Shown here piece by piece: positions 51,045 through 60,256 of a DNA stretch of 64,000 bases. This stretch comes from Bradyrhizobium sp. CB2312 (GTDB lineage: Bacteria; Pseudomonadota; Alphaproteobacteria; Rhizobiales; Xanthobacteraceae). The stretch is from the NCBI RefSeq assembly GCF_029714425.1, contig NZ_CP121668.1, positions 2,005,501-2,069,500 on the forward strand, in the 5' to 3' direction. Below the pieces are notes generated by a model. The model was given only the letters and a program-made list of their open reading frames with translations, searched no databases and had not been told where the DNA came from. Positions within the stretch are counted from its first letter, which is position 1; every line of letters starts with the position of its first letter. The translations under genes were made by a program, and so were the position numbers.

Positions 51045-51953
51045 ATGGGTTCTAGCCTTCTCACCAACTCGTCTGCAATGACCGCGCTGCAGACCCTCCG
51101 CAACGTCAGCTCGCAGCTCGCGACCACGCAGAACCGGATCTCGACCGGCCAGCGCGTCTCGACCGCGTCGGACAACGCCGCCTACTGGTCGATCGCAACC
51201 TCGATGCGCGCCGACAACGCCGCGCTGTCCGCAGTCTCCGACTCGCTCGGTCTGTCGGCCGCGACCGTCGACACCGAATATACCGCCCTGACCGCCGTCG
51301 TCGGCGACAAGACCGGCGGCCTGACCAAGCTCCAGGCGCTGCTGGTCCAAGCCAAGACCGCCGGTATCGACCGCGGCAAGATCCAGGCCGACATCACCCA
51401 GATCCAGCAGCAGATGAAGAACACCGCCGATGCGGCGACCTTCAACGGCGTGAACTGGCTGAGCGCGACCGCCTCGACCCCGGCGACCTTCGACCTGGTG
51501 TCGTCGTTCTCCCGCGTCAAGAGCACGCCGACCATCGGCTCCATCACCCTGACGATCTCCAGCTACTCGCTCTACACGTCGGGCACGAGCGGCATTCTGG
51601 ACACGCCGACCAGCGGTGTGTCGGTCGCTAACCTGACCATCACCTCGCTGACCGATGCGGCCACCGACCAGGCCACGCTCGATACCTACATCGCGCAGGT
51701 CACCGCTGCGATCAACAAGGTGGCTACGGCCGCCGCCGATCTCGGCGCCGTCAAGAACCGCATCTCGACCAACACGGAATTCGTCAAGACCCTGATGGAC
51801 TCCGTGGATCGCGGTATCGGCCAGCTCGTTGACGCCGACATGAACGCGGAATCGACCCGCCTGCAGGCGCTCCAGACCCAGCAGCAGCTCGGCGTTCAGG
51901 CGCTCTCGATCGCCAACCAGAACAGCCAGAGCATCCTGTCGCTGTTCCGCTAA
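51045..51953 (+). CDS. Flagellin 2
   Basis: 302 residues from the ATG at 51045, which has AAAGGGA upstream; the frame is open to 50874 but that part is the leader. Nearly identical to flagellin 3, with differences at only a handful of positions (for example LQALLVQ against LQSLLVQ, and LFR against LFK at the end). This indicates recent duplication or gene conversion. Confidence 0.93.
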   Translation: MGSSLLTNSSAMTALQTLRNVSSQLATTQNRISTGQRVSTASDNAAYWSIATSMRADNAALSAVSDSLGLSAATVDTEYTALTAVVGDKTGGLTKLQALLVQAKTAGIDRGKIQADITQIQQQMKNTADAATFNGVNWLSATASTPATFDLVSSFSRVKSTPTIGSITLTISSYSLYTSGTSGILDTPTSGVSVANLTITSLTDAATDQATLDTYIAQVTAAINKVATAAADLGAVKNRISTNTEFVKTLMDSVDRGIGQLVDADMNAESTRLQALQTQQQLGVQALSIANQNSQSILSLFR

Positions 51954-51972
51954 GCCCGAGAACCATCCGAGG

Positions 51973-52008
51973 GGGCCGCGCTTCTCGCGAAGCGCGGCCC
52001 TTTCATTT
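51973..52008 (+). terminator. Terminator of flagellin gene 2
   Basis: Eleven-pair stem (51973-51983 with 51990-52000) and a T-rich tail TTTCATTTT; the stem is identical to that after flagellin gene 1. Confidence 0.9.
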
Positions 52009-52136
52009 TGGCGTGACGTCCCGCGCATGCCGTGACTCCGGCTGCACTACTGTGGCCCGGTTACGGCGCCGCAAGCCTCGCACAAACTTCGCGTGCTATC
52101 GCCGCCGATACGACAGGTTGGGCGCGCTTTTCCGCA

Positions 52137-52222
52137 GCCCAAAGGCATGACGCCGTCCTGTCGTACCGGTGCAAGCCCGGTATGTCCCAAAAGATTCATT
52201 CTATTTCCAGGGGACGTCAAAA
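52137..52222 (+). promoter_or_regulatory. Structured flagellin leader 3
   Basis: Third copy of the leader. ATGTCCC (52182-52188) faces GGGACGT (52211-52217) at the ribosome-binding site; the one changed base still pairs as U-G, so the potential pairing is kept. The upstream block is at 52080-52098. Confidence 0.55.
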
Positions 52223-53131
52223 ATGAGTTCTAGCCTTCTCACTAACTCGTCTGCAATGACTGCGCTGCAGACCCTCCGCAACGTCAGCTCGCAGCTCGCG
52301 ACCACGCAGAACCGGATCTCGACCGGCCAGCGCGTCTCGACCGCGTCGGACAACGCCGCCTACTGGTCGATCGCAACCTCGATGCGCGCCGACAACGCCG
52401 CGCTCTCCGCGGTCTCCGACTCGCTCGGTCTGTCGGCCGCGACCGTCGACACCGAATATACCGCTCTGACCGCCGTCGTCGGCGACAAGACCGGCGGCCT
52501 GACCAAGCTCCAGTCGCTGCTGGTCCAAGCCAAGACCGCCGGTATCGACCGGGCCAAGATCCAGTCGGACATCACCCAGATCCAGCAGCAGATGAAGAGC
52601 ACTGCCGATGCGGCGACCTTCAACGGCGTGAACTGGCTGAGCGCGACCGCCTCGACCCCGGCGACCTTCGACCTGGTGTCGTCGTTCTCCCGCGTCAAGA
52701 GCACGCCGACCATCGGCTCCATCACCCTGACGATCTCCAGCTACTCGCTCTACACGTCGGGCACGAGCGGCATTCTGGACACGCCGACCAGCGGTGTGTC
52801 GGTCGCCAACCTGACCATCACCTCGCTGACCGATGCACCGACCGACCAGGCCGTGCTCGATACCTACATCGCGCAGGTCACCGCTGCGATCAACAAGGTG
52901 GCTACGGCCGCCGCCGATCTCGGCGCCGTCAAGAACCGCATCCAGACCAACACGGAATTCGTCAAGACCCTAATGGACTCCGTGGATCGCGGTATCGGCC
53001 AGCTCGTCGACGCCGACATGAACGCGGAATCGACCCGCCTGCAGGCGCTCCAGACCCAGCAGCAGCTCGGCGTTCAGGCGCTCTCGATCGCCAACCAGAA
53101 CAGCCAGAGCATCCTGTCGCTGTTCAAGTAA
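52223..53131 (+). CDS. Flagellin 3
   Basis: 302 residues from the ATG at 52223 (CAGGGGA upstream). Close paralogue of flagellin 2; it differs for example by IQTNTEF instead of ISTNTEF and ends LFK. Both chain ends, which form the filament core, are conserved, and there is no extended surface domain. The gene is followed by a different hairpin from the other two. Confidence 0.93.
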   Translation: MSSSLLTNSSAMTALQTLRNVSSQLATTQNRISTGQRVSTASDNAAYWSIATSMRADNAALSAVSDSLGLSAATVDTEYTALTAVVGDKTGGLTKLQSLLVQAKTAGIDRAKIQSDITQIQQQMKSTADAATFNGVNWLSATASTPATFDLVSSFSRVKSTPTIGSITLTISSYSLYTSGTSGILDTPTSGVSVANLTITSLTDAPTDQAVLDTYIAQVTAAINKVATAAADLGAVKNRIQTNTEFVKTLMDSVDRGIGQLVDADMNAESTRLQALQTQQQLGVQALSIANQNSQSILSLFK

Positions 53132-53436
53132 GCTTCGGCTTTCAAGACGACCGTGCTCCCCATGGGAGCACGGTCCCCGCCATGAACGGTGGATTTGGCG
53201 GCACATGATGTGCCCGCAATGACCTCCTGACGCCAGACTTCATGCAGCACCCGCAGCCGATTGCGTTGGCGTGCGTTCGCGTGCGCGACAGCTGCTGCCG
53301 GACCGTCTGCGTCGGAGCAAAATTCTTGCAAAATTACAACGCCTCGCCAGCGAACTGACACATTCGTGTCCTTGCGCAACCTTCAGACAAGGTTGGCAGC
53401 GGAGTGTCCTCTACGTTCGCATTGGTACGAGGTCAT
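53132..53436. other. Gap between flagellin 3 and fliF
   Basis: 305 bases with a perfect 12-pair hairpin at 53149-53175 (loop CAT) that probably ends the flagellin 3 transcript although no T-run follows. The fliF promoter should lie in the remainder; no specific site is identified. Confidence 0.5.
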
Positions 53437-55065
53437 ATGCTGTTCAGTCGTGCGCAGATACAGCAACTGCTCAACAATCTGCTGGAGCTTGGGCCGCGAC
53501 GCCTGATGGCCTTGGGACTGATCGGCTTTGCCGTTCTCGTCACCGTCGTCGGCGGCGCGTATTATCTGAGCCGGCCGGAATTCGAGACCCTCTATACCGG
53601 CCTGACCCGCGAGGACGTGACGCGCATGGGCGCGGCGCTGCGCGAGCAGAACATCGCCTTCGACGTCAATACGGCCGGTGACGCTGTCTCGGTACGCCCG
53701 AGCCAGACCATGCAGGCGCGGATGCTGCTCGCCGAAAAGGGCCTGCCGACCAGCGCCAATTCCGGTTACGAGCTGTTCGACAAGATCGGCTCGCTGGGCC
53801 TGACCTCGTTCATGCAGGAAGTGACCAAGCTGCGCGCCCTCGAGGGCGAGATCGCGCGTACCGTCCAGTTGATGAAGGGCGTCAAGGCGGCGCGGGTACA
53901 TATCGTGCTGCCGGTGCGCGGCTCGTTCCGCGCGACGCAGCAGCCGCCTTCGGCCTCCGTCGTGCTGCGCACCGACGGCGCGATCGAGGCGCGCACCGCG
54001 CAGTCGATCCGCCATCTCGTCGCAGCCGCCATTCCCGGCATGAGCCGCGACAAGGTGACCGTGCTGGACGCCGACGGCTCGATGCTGCTCGCGGAGGAAG
54101 ACGAGGCGAGCGCTGCGCCGACCAAGATGGCGAGCCTCCAGAAGACGGTCGGCGGCATGGTGCAGGAGAATATCCGCAAGGCGCTGACGCCGTATCTGGG
54201 CCTCGACAATTTCGAGGTGAGCGTCGCCCCGCAGCTCTCCACCGACAAGCGGCAGATCAACGAGACCGTCTACGATCCGGAGAGCCGCGCCGAGCGTTCG
54301 GTGCGGAATGTCCGCGAGAAGGAATCGTCGCAGAACGCGGACCGTTCGCAGCCGACCACGGTGCAGCAGAACCTTCCCGACCAGCAGGTCAATTCCGGCG
54401 GCACCAAGAATTCCAGCGAGGACAAGACCCGTCGCGAGGACGTCACCAATTTCGAAGTGTCCTCGAAGACCACGACGACGGTGAGCGACGGCTATTCGGT
54501 CAAGAAACTCTTCATCGCCGTGCTGGTGAACCGTGCGCGGCTCGTCGCCGACCTCGGCGACAAGAGCAACCAGGCCATCATCGACAGCAAGCTCGCCGAG
54601 ATCAGCCAGCTCGCGGCGACCGCCGGCGGACTGGACAAGACGCGCGGCGACCAGATCCAGGTGACGGCCGTCGACTTCATCGAAGGCTCGCGCGAACTCG
54701 CGCCGGTGCCGCCGATCAGCTTCGTCGAGATGATCAACAAGCAGCTCGGCAGCGTCATCAACGCGGTGACGATCCTCGCCGTCGCCTCGATGCTGGTCTG
54801 GTTCGGGCTTCGTCCCGCGGTCAACGGCATCCTGACTCACCGCGCGCAGCAGGAGCAGACCGAGGCCGCCGAGGCCGCTGAGCTCGAGACAGCCGCGGCT
54901 CTCGCCTTGGCCGAGAGCCAGGATCCCGAGCTCAACCTCGTCGAGGACCTCGAAGGCAAGATGCAGCGCACGCCGCAGAAGCGGCTGGAGCAGATCGTCC
55001 GGCTCGATCAGATGCAGGCGGCAGCAATCCTTAAAGACTGGATGCGACGCGAGGAGGCGGCATGA
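53437..55065 (+). CDS. fliF: Flagellar MS-ring protein FliF
   Basis: 542 residues from the ATG at 53437 (GAGG upstream). Two membrane helices (about 25-45 and 443-465) flank the ring-building domains; YLSRPEFETLYTGLTREDV and VKAARVHIVLPVRGSFR are typical. The C-terminal tail carries the FliG-binding segment (RLEQIVRLDQMQAAAILKDW). Its stop overlaps the next gene. In other rhizobia fliF often starts the cluster; here it follows the flagellins. Confidence 0.95.
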   Translation: MLFSRAQIQQLLNNLLELGPRRLMALGLIGFAVLVTVVGGAYYLSRPEFETLYTGLTREDVTRMGAALREQNIAFDVNTAGDAVSVRPSQTMQARMLLAEKGLPTSANSGYELFDKIGSLGLTSFMQEVTKLRALEGEIARTVQLMKGVKAARVHIVLPVRGSFRATQQPPSASVVLRTDGAIEARTAQSIRHLVAAAIPGMSRDKVTVLDADGSMLLAEEDEASAAPTKMASLQKTVGGMVQENIRKALTPYLGLDNFEVSVAPQLSTDKRQINETVYDPESRAERSVRNVREKESSQNADRSQPTTVQQNLPDQQVNSGGTKNSSEDKTRREDVTNFEVSSKTTTTVSDGYSVKKLFIAVLVNRARLVADLGDKSNQAIIDSKLAEISQLAATAGGLDKTRGDQIQVTAVDFIEGSRELAPVPPISFVEMINKQLGSVINAVTILAVASMLVWFGLRPAVNGILTHRAQQEQTEAAEAAELETAAALALAESQDPELNLVEDLEGKMQRTPQKRLEQIVRLDQMQAAAILKDWMRREEAA

Positions 55066-55766
55066 ACGCGGCAATCGGAAAACTCCTGACGCAGTTCGAC
55101 GCGAGCGGCCGGGTCAAGTCGCCGCCGCCTCCGCCGCCCAAGATCCAGGACGTGCTGACGCGACAGAAGGAGGCCTGGCGCGAGCCGCAGCCGCCGGCTC
55201 AGCCGCAACGCCAACCTCAATCGCAGCCGCAGCTTCAGTCGCCGGCTCCGGCGTCCGAGGCGGAAGCCCCACCGGCCAACCTTCTCGAAGACGCCTATCG
55301 TCGCGGCCTTGCCGCCGGCGTTGCGGAAGGCGATGCCAAGGTCGCCGAGGAGCGGGTGCGTAGCGCCATCCGGCTGGGCGAAGAGCGCGCCAAATGGTCC
55401 GACCAGCAGGCGGCAGCGATCGTCAGCGGTTTCGAGGCGGCATGCCGCGAGATCGAGACCAACATCGCGAGCTCCGTCGCCCGCATATTGCTGCCGTTCC
55501 TCGCCGATGCGGTCCGCGACAAGGCGATCGGGTCGCTGGTCGAGCAGGTCGCGGCTCTGACCGGCAATTCGCCGGTGCCGGTGTTCAAGGTGACGGGTCC
55601 GAGCGAGCTGCTTGATCTCGTGAGGACGCAGCTCGACGCCTCCAGGCGAGCAAGCATCGAGTACGAGCCCGCCGAGACCTTGGAGGTCCGCGTCGTCGCC
55701 GACCAGACCGTGATCGAGACCCAGATATCGGCGTGGAGCGAGCGCCTGAAGGACGCGCGCCGGTAG
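55062..55766 (+). CDS. FliH-like flagellar export protein
   Basis: 234 residues. A proline/glutamine-rich N-terminal part (about 20-75) is followed by a coiled-coil region with small-residue spacing (YRRGLAAGVAEGDAKVAEER) and a C-terminal domain like FliH/YscL. FliH regulates the ATPase FliI and brings substrates to the gate. Position between fliF and motB and the helical pattern support the call; similarity is weak. Confidence 0.65.
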   Translation: MNAAIGKLLTQFDASGRVKSPPPPPPKIQDVLTRQKEAWREPQPPAQPQRQPQSQPQLQSPAPASEAEAPPANLLEDAYRRGLAAGVAEGDAKVAEERVRSAIRLGEERAKWSDQQAAAIVSGFEAACREIETNIASSVARILLPFLADAVRDKAIGSLVEQVAALTGNSPVPVFKVTGPSELLDLVRTQLDASRRASIEYEPAETLEVRVVADQTVIETQISAWSERLKDARR

Positions 55767-55771
55767 TCGCC

Positions 55772-57109
55772 ATGGAAGAGGTCAAGCATGAGATCGTGAT
55801 CGTCCGCCGGCGCAGCGCCTTCGCCGAGGAGGCGCATCACGGCGGCGTTTGGAAGATCGCCTATGCGGATTTCATGACCGCGATGATGGCGTTCTTCCTG
55901 GTCATGTGGCTGCTCAACGCCCTCAACCAGGACCAGAAGCAGGTGGTCGCGAGCTATTTCAATCCGATCAAGCTCGCGGAGAACGCGCCTGCACCGAAAG
56001 GACTCAAGGATCTCGCCAAGAGGGAGCCGTCGCAGTTCGAGGGCCAGGACGGCAAGCGGCAGCCGGCCGGGCCGAACGAAGAGCGTCGCGGCGACTCGCC
56101 GACGGCGGAGAAGCCGGCTTCCTTCGAAGAGAAGGTGCTGTTCCGCGATCCTTTCGCGACGCTTGCCGAGATTGCCAACAGCTCGAACCAGGCCTCGGGC
56201 CAGCGTCGCGCCGGCGCCCTGACCTCCGCCGAAGAGGAAGGCCTCAAGGGCGGCGACGCCTATCGCGATCCGTTCGATCCCGGCTATTGGAAGCTGGCGC
56301 CGCAGATGTCGAAGGATGCGGACCGCTTCGTGGACAGTGAGCCAAAGCCGAATGCTTCGGCGCGCGAGGGCGCATCCGGACCGGGGCAGGGCGCGCCGCA
56401 AGCGCGCCGTGCCCTGCAGGATGACGCCGGCGGAAGCGTGGCTCCGAATGCCGATGCGGCGTCCGCAAGCCTGTCGCCGCTGCTGCCGCCGGGACCTGCG
56501 CCGTCGCAGGCGCAGCGCGATGGCAGTGCCCAGGCGAATGCGCAATCAGGCGCCCAGGCTACCGCTCAAGCCAATGCCGCCGCGCAGTCGCGCCCTGGCG
56601 ATCAAGCCAAGAATTCCGATCCGCGCGATGCGGCGCAAACGCAGCAGCCGACCGTCAAGCAGCTCCAGTCCGCGATCGCGGATGCGTTGTCGGACATCAA
56701 GGCCGGCGCGGGACCGGCGGCCGAGGTGCGTCAGGTCGAGGAAGGCCTGCTGGTCAGCCTGACCGACGATGCGAGCTTCGGCATGTTCGCGGTCGGCTCG
56801 GCCGAGCCGCGGCCCGAGCTGATCCGCGTGATCGACAAGATCGGGCCGCTGCTGATGAAACGCCAGGGCGTGATCATCGTCCGTGGCCACACTGACAATC
56901 GGCCGTACAAGTCCGAGAACTACGACAATTGGCGGCTGTCGACGGCCCGCGCGCAGATGGCCTATTACATGCTCGTCCGCTCCGGCGTCGATGCGCAGCG
57001 GATCGAGCATGTCGAAGGATACGCCGACCGGCGGCCGAAGCTTCCGAACGATCCGGCGGCCGCGCAGAATCGCCGCATCGAGATCCTGATCCGGGAGAAG
57101 CGCCCTTGA
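55772..57109 (+). CDS. motB: Flagellar motor protein MotB
   Basis: 445 residues from the ATG at 55772. The single membrane helix ADFMTAMMAFFLVMWLLNA contains the proton-binding Asp33. A long disordered Ala/Gln-rich linker precedes the C-terminal OmpA-like peptidoglycan-binding domain (about 320-445, IIVRGHTDNRPYKSENYDNW, then NRRIEILI). Works with MotA. The stop overlaps motC. Confidence 0.94.
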   Translation: MEEVKHEIVIVRRRSAFAEEAHHGGVWKIAYADFMTAMMAFFLVMWLLNALNQDQKQVVASYFNPIKLAENAPAPKGLKDLAKREPSQFEGQDGKRQPAGPNEERRGDSPTAEKPASFEEKVLFRDPFATLAEIANSSNQASGQRRAGALTSAEEEGLKGGDAYRDPFDPGYWKLAPQMSKDADRFVDSEPKPNASAREGASGPGQGAPQARRALQDDAGGSVAPNADAASASLSPLLPPGPAPSQAQRDGSAQANAQSGAQATAQANAAAQSRPGDQAKNSDPRDAAQTQQPTVKQLQSAIADALSDIKAGAGPAAEVRQVEEGLLVSLTDDASFGMFAVGSAEPRPELIRVIDKIGPLLMKRQGVIIVRGHTDNRPYKSENYDNWRLSTARAQMAYYMLVRSGVDAQRIEHVEGYADRRPKLPNDPAAAQNRRIEILIREKRP

Positions 57110-58308
57110 TCAGGCTGCTCCTCTGCGCAGCGTTGCTGATGCTGGTGCCGCTGACGGCTGCACGCGTCGTGGCCGAGACCGCACCGGCGCCGGCTCCTGC
57201 GCCGGCATCGACGTCGAGCGAACCATATGAGCTCGTGCGTGGATTGCAGGCGGTGCAGGACGGTATTGCCAACGGCGACACCGCGGCGCATGGCAGCCAC
57301 ATCGCGCTGATCCGGCAGATCGGCGAGAAGTTTCTCGCCGCCGATGCGAACGTGTGGAGCAATCCGCAGAACGGCCAGGCCGTCGTCATCTACATGCTCA
57401 GCGGCGGCGCGCCGCAACTGGTTCGCAAGCTGCCGCGCGACAAGATCAATGTCGAGGGGCGGCTGTTCGACGGCGCGCTCGCCTATGTCGAGGGCCGCCA
57501 GGACGAAGCGCGCGAGCTGCTCAAGGACGTCAAGCCGCGGACGCTTCCGTCGGGCCTGGGCGGACAGGTCGCGCTGGTTCAGGGTGCGCTGTTCGCACGC
57601 TCTGAAGCATCGCTCGCAATCGAGCGTCTCGACGACGCGCGGCTGCTTCTGCCCGGCACGCTGGTGGAGGAAGCCGCACTGCGCCGCGAGATCCTGCTGG
57701 TCGGACAGGCCGAGGATTTCGACAAGTTCGAGTTCCTGACGCTGGCCTATATCCGCCATTATCGCAACTCGATCTATGCCGGCGACTTCTGGCAGCGCTT
57801 CTCCTCGGGTCTGACGCAATCGAGCATCGCGCTCGACGAGCGCCGCTTCTCGCGGATCGGCAGCCTGCTGGAGCAGATCGACCGCACGAGCCGCCTCAAG
57901 CTCTATCTCGTGATCGCACGCGCCGCGATGCTGCGCGGACGGATGGAAGTGACCCGGCTTGCCGGCGAGCGTGCGCTGACGCTCAGTGCCGATGCTTCTG
58001 CGGAGCGCGAGCGGGCGCATCTCTTCCGCGGTGCCTCGCGTGCCCTCACCGATGAATATGACGGCGGTCTTGCCGAGCTGAAGGCGCTCGACCGCTCGAA
58101 ACTGCCCGAGCGCGACGTTCCGCTTCTGAATGCGACGGTGCAACTCGCGCTCGACGTCCGCAAGCCGTTCGCGAGCGGGTCTGCCGCCGCCGACAAGCCG
58201 CCGGCAACGCCGGCGCGTCTCGATCTCGCGTCGTCGACCGCGGCCCTCGCACGCTCGCAGAAGCAACTCAGCGAACTCGAACTTCTCACCAGGGATCGTC
58301 GTCCATGA
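57106..58308 (+). CDS. motC: Motility protein MotC
   Basis: 400 residues starting at TTG 57106, which overlaps the motB stop (TTGA). A signal peptide ends VVAET, so the protein is periplasmic. Helical repeat-like sequence follows (GQAVVIYMLSGGAPQLVRKL, EDFDKFEFLTLAYIRHYRN). MotC is found in rhizobia, where it binds MotB and is needed for rotation. Its presence supports the rhizobial nature of the cluster. Confidence 0.88.
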   Translation: MIRLLLCAALLMLVPLTAARVVAETAPAPAPAPASTSSEPYELVRGLQAVQDGIANGDTAAHGSHIALIRQIGEKFLAADANVWSNPQNGQAVVIYMLSGGAPQLVRKLPRDKINVEGRLFDGALAYVEGRQDEARELLKDVKPRTLPSGLGGQVALVQGALFARSEASLAIERLDDARLLLPGTLVEEAALRREILLVGQAEDFDKFEFLTLAYIRHYRNSIYAGDFWQRFSSGLTQSSIALDERRFSRIGSLLEQIDRTSRLKLYLVIARAAMLRGRMEVTRLAGERALTLSADASAERERAHLFRGASRALTDEYDGGLAELKALDRSKLPERDVPLLNATVQLALDVRKPFASGSAAADKPPATPARLDLASSTAALARSQKQLSELELLTRDRRP

Positions 58309-59627
58309 CGAAGCTCAGCGGAACCTCAGGACAGGTCTTCTCCGGCCTAGCCGAGAGCCTCAACATGCGCGGGACGTCGCGTTCGGGGAAAGGCACCGGT
58401 GCGAAATCGCAGGCGGATTCGTCATTCAATGATTTGCTCCACACCGTCTCGAACCTCGCGAAGCGGGCACTGAGCGATGAGGGCGGCGACACGGCCGTGA
58501 AGACCGCAACGCTGCGCACGCGCTTGGCGCACCCGACCGGGAAGAACGGCACGGTGCACGAGCGCGCCGAAGCGGCCGACGAGCCCGAAGCAACGGAGAA
58601 GACTTCCGACGAGAAAACCAGCAAATCGTCGGAGAAGCAAAATCCGGTCGATATCGCCTCGAAAGCGGATGCCCAGAGCCGATCGAGCACTCCGGTGATC
58701 GCTGGCCCGGAGCTCGCAGCCGCGAATCCGCAGATGCAATTGCCGACGAGCGACAGGAAGGACACGCCCGCGCGAGATGAGCGGTCCTCCTCGACCAAGC
58801 GGGAGGTCCAGGCAGCTTCCAAGGCGGCTGCGCTCGATTCCGCGGCGAGCACTGCAGATCCAGCCAGCCCACGCGCGCAAGGTCCGGCTTCGCAAGCGGT
58901 GGCAGCTCAGCAGGCCACGCCGCAGCAAGGCGGCGAGGCTGCGAAGGCAATGCCTGCGACGTCAGGCTTCGAAGCCGTCACGGCCAACGTCGAGCGCGCG
59001 GTCAAGGCCGCGTCGCGGGACACCTTGCCCGAAGCGACCAAGGTCACCGTCGTCCAGCAGGAGACCCATCTGCCGCCGGCGCAATTCAACGCGCCGCAGC
59101 AGGTCGCCAATGCGGTCGTTACGGAGTTGAAGGAAACCGCGGCGCCGGGGGCATCCGCGGCCGATCTCGCGATGTCACAGACCAACGCGCCGGAGCCGCT
59201 CAAGATTCTGACCATCAATCTCGAGCCGCCGCAGCTCGGTAACGTCACCGTGCGCCTTCGTCTCGTCGGCACCGAGGTGTCCGTCCACCTTGCGGCCGAA
59301 CGCAAGGACACCAGCCAGATGCTGGACCAGCAGCGCGACCAGATCCGCGATCTGATGCAGTCGGCAGGTTACGTTGCTGACGTCGCACCGGTGCAGCACG
59401 GCTCGCTGGATGGATTCCAGAGCGGCTCCGGCCAGTCGCAACCGCAGCTCCCGGGCCAACAACAGCCGCCGCCCCAGTCGCAAGGCACGTTCGACGGTGC
59501 CGGCACTTCGTCGGGACAATCGGATGGCGAGGCGAGGCAGCCCCGCCAGGAGCGCCAGTCCAACCAGGAGACGCGTCATGATCAGGACGTGGGCCAGCAG
59601 ACTCGTCGCGGCCCTGTTTATCTGTAA
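58305..59627 (+). CDS. fliK: Flagellar hook-length control protein FliK
   Basis: 440 residues. A long Ala/Gln/Ser-rich ruler region is followed by a C-terminal Flg_hook domain (about 305-370: LKILTINLEPPQLGNVTVRL, then LVGTEVSVHL). It measures hook length and switches FlhB specificity. Overlaps motC by four bases, and its last 50 bases overlap the transglycosylase gene. Confidence 0.88.
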   Translation: MTKLSGTSGQVFSGLAESLNMRGTSRSGKGTGAKSQADSSFNDLLHTVSNLAKRALSDEGGDTAVKTATLRTRLAHPTGKNGTVHERAEAADEPEATEKTSDEKTSKSSEKQNPVDIASKADAQSRSSTPVIAGPELAAANPQMQLPTSDRKDTPARDERSSSTKREVQAASKAAALDSAASTADPASPRAQGPASQAVAAQQATPQQGGEAAKAMPATSGFEAVTANVERAVKAASRDTLPEATKVTVVQQETHLPPAQFNAPQQVANAVVTELKETAAPGASAADLAMSQTNAPEPLKILTINLEPPQLGNVTVRLRLVGTEVSVHLAAERKDTSQMLDQQRDQIRDLMQSAGYVADVAPVQHGSLDGFQSGSGQSQPQLPGQQQPPPQSQGTFDGAGTSSGQSDGEARQPRQERQSNQETRHDQDVGQQTRRGPVYL

Positions 59628-60159
59628 CGCGGGCACCGCGGCAGCGGCAACCGACAATGCGCGTCCCTGCGAGCGCGAGATGGCGCGTGCGTCCCAGCAG
59701 CACGGCATTCCGCTCGGCATTCTCTATGCGGTCGGCCTGACCGAAACCGGACGGCGCGGCGCGCTCTATCCTTACGCGCTGGGTGCCGACGGCCAGACCG
59801 TGTTCGCCAAGGACATGAACGACGCGATCGCGAATTTCGAGGCGATGCGCGCCAAGGGCATCAAGCTCATCGACCTCGGCTGCATGCAGATCAACCACTA
59901 CTATCACGGCGACAAATTCACGTCCGTGCGCGCGATGTTCGATCCGGCCAAGAACGTGGAATATGCCGCGCGCTTCCTGAAGGAGCTGAAGCAGCGCGAG
60001 GGCAGCTGGACCATGGCGGTCGCCCGCTACAATGCCGGCCCCAACAATCAGCCGGCGCAGAAGCGCTATGTCTGCCACATCGTCGCGCATCTCGTATCGA
60101 GCGGCTTCGGCGCATGGACCGACAAGGCGCGCTCGTTCTGTCAACCAAAGACGACATGA
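59578..60159 (+). CDS. Lytic transglycosylase-like protein (SLT fold)
   Basis: 193 residues from the ATG at 59578, inside the end of fliK. A signal peptide ends TAAAA. The SLT active-site region AVGLTETGRRG supplies the catalytic Glu, followed by LGCMQINHYYHG and VARYNAGP. It probably cuts peptidoglycan to let the rod pass, a job done by FlgJ in enterobacteria. The open frame extends upstream only within fliK. Confidence 0.85.
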   Translation: MIRTWASRLVAALFICNAGTAAAATDNARPCEREMARASQQHGIPLGILYAVGLTETGRRGALYPYALGADGQTVFAKDMNDAIANFEAMRAKGIKLIDLGCMQINHYYHGDKFTSVRAMFDPAKNVEYAARFLKELKQREGSWTMAVARYNAGPNNQPAQKRYVCHIVAHLVSSGFGAWTDKARSFCQPKTT

Positions 60160-60256
60160 CCAGGACAACCCTAAAGTTGTGCATGGTTCCCAATCATCAG
60201 CCCCGCGCAAGCAAGAACCCGCATTGTAGCGGCAACCTACCGAAGGAGCCTAATTC

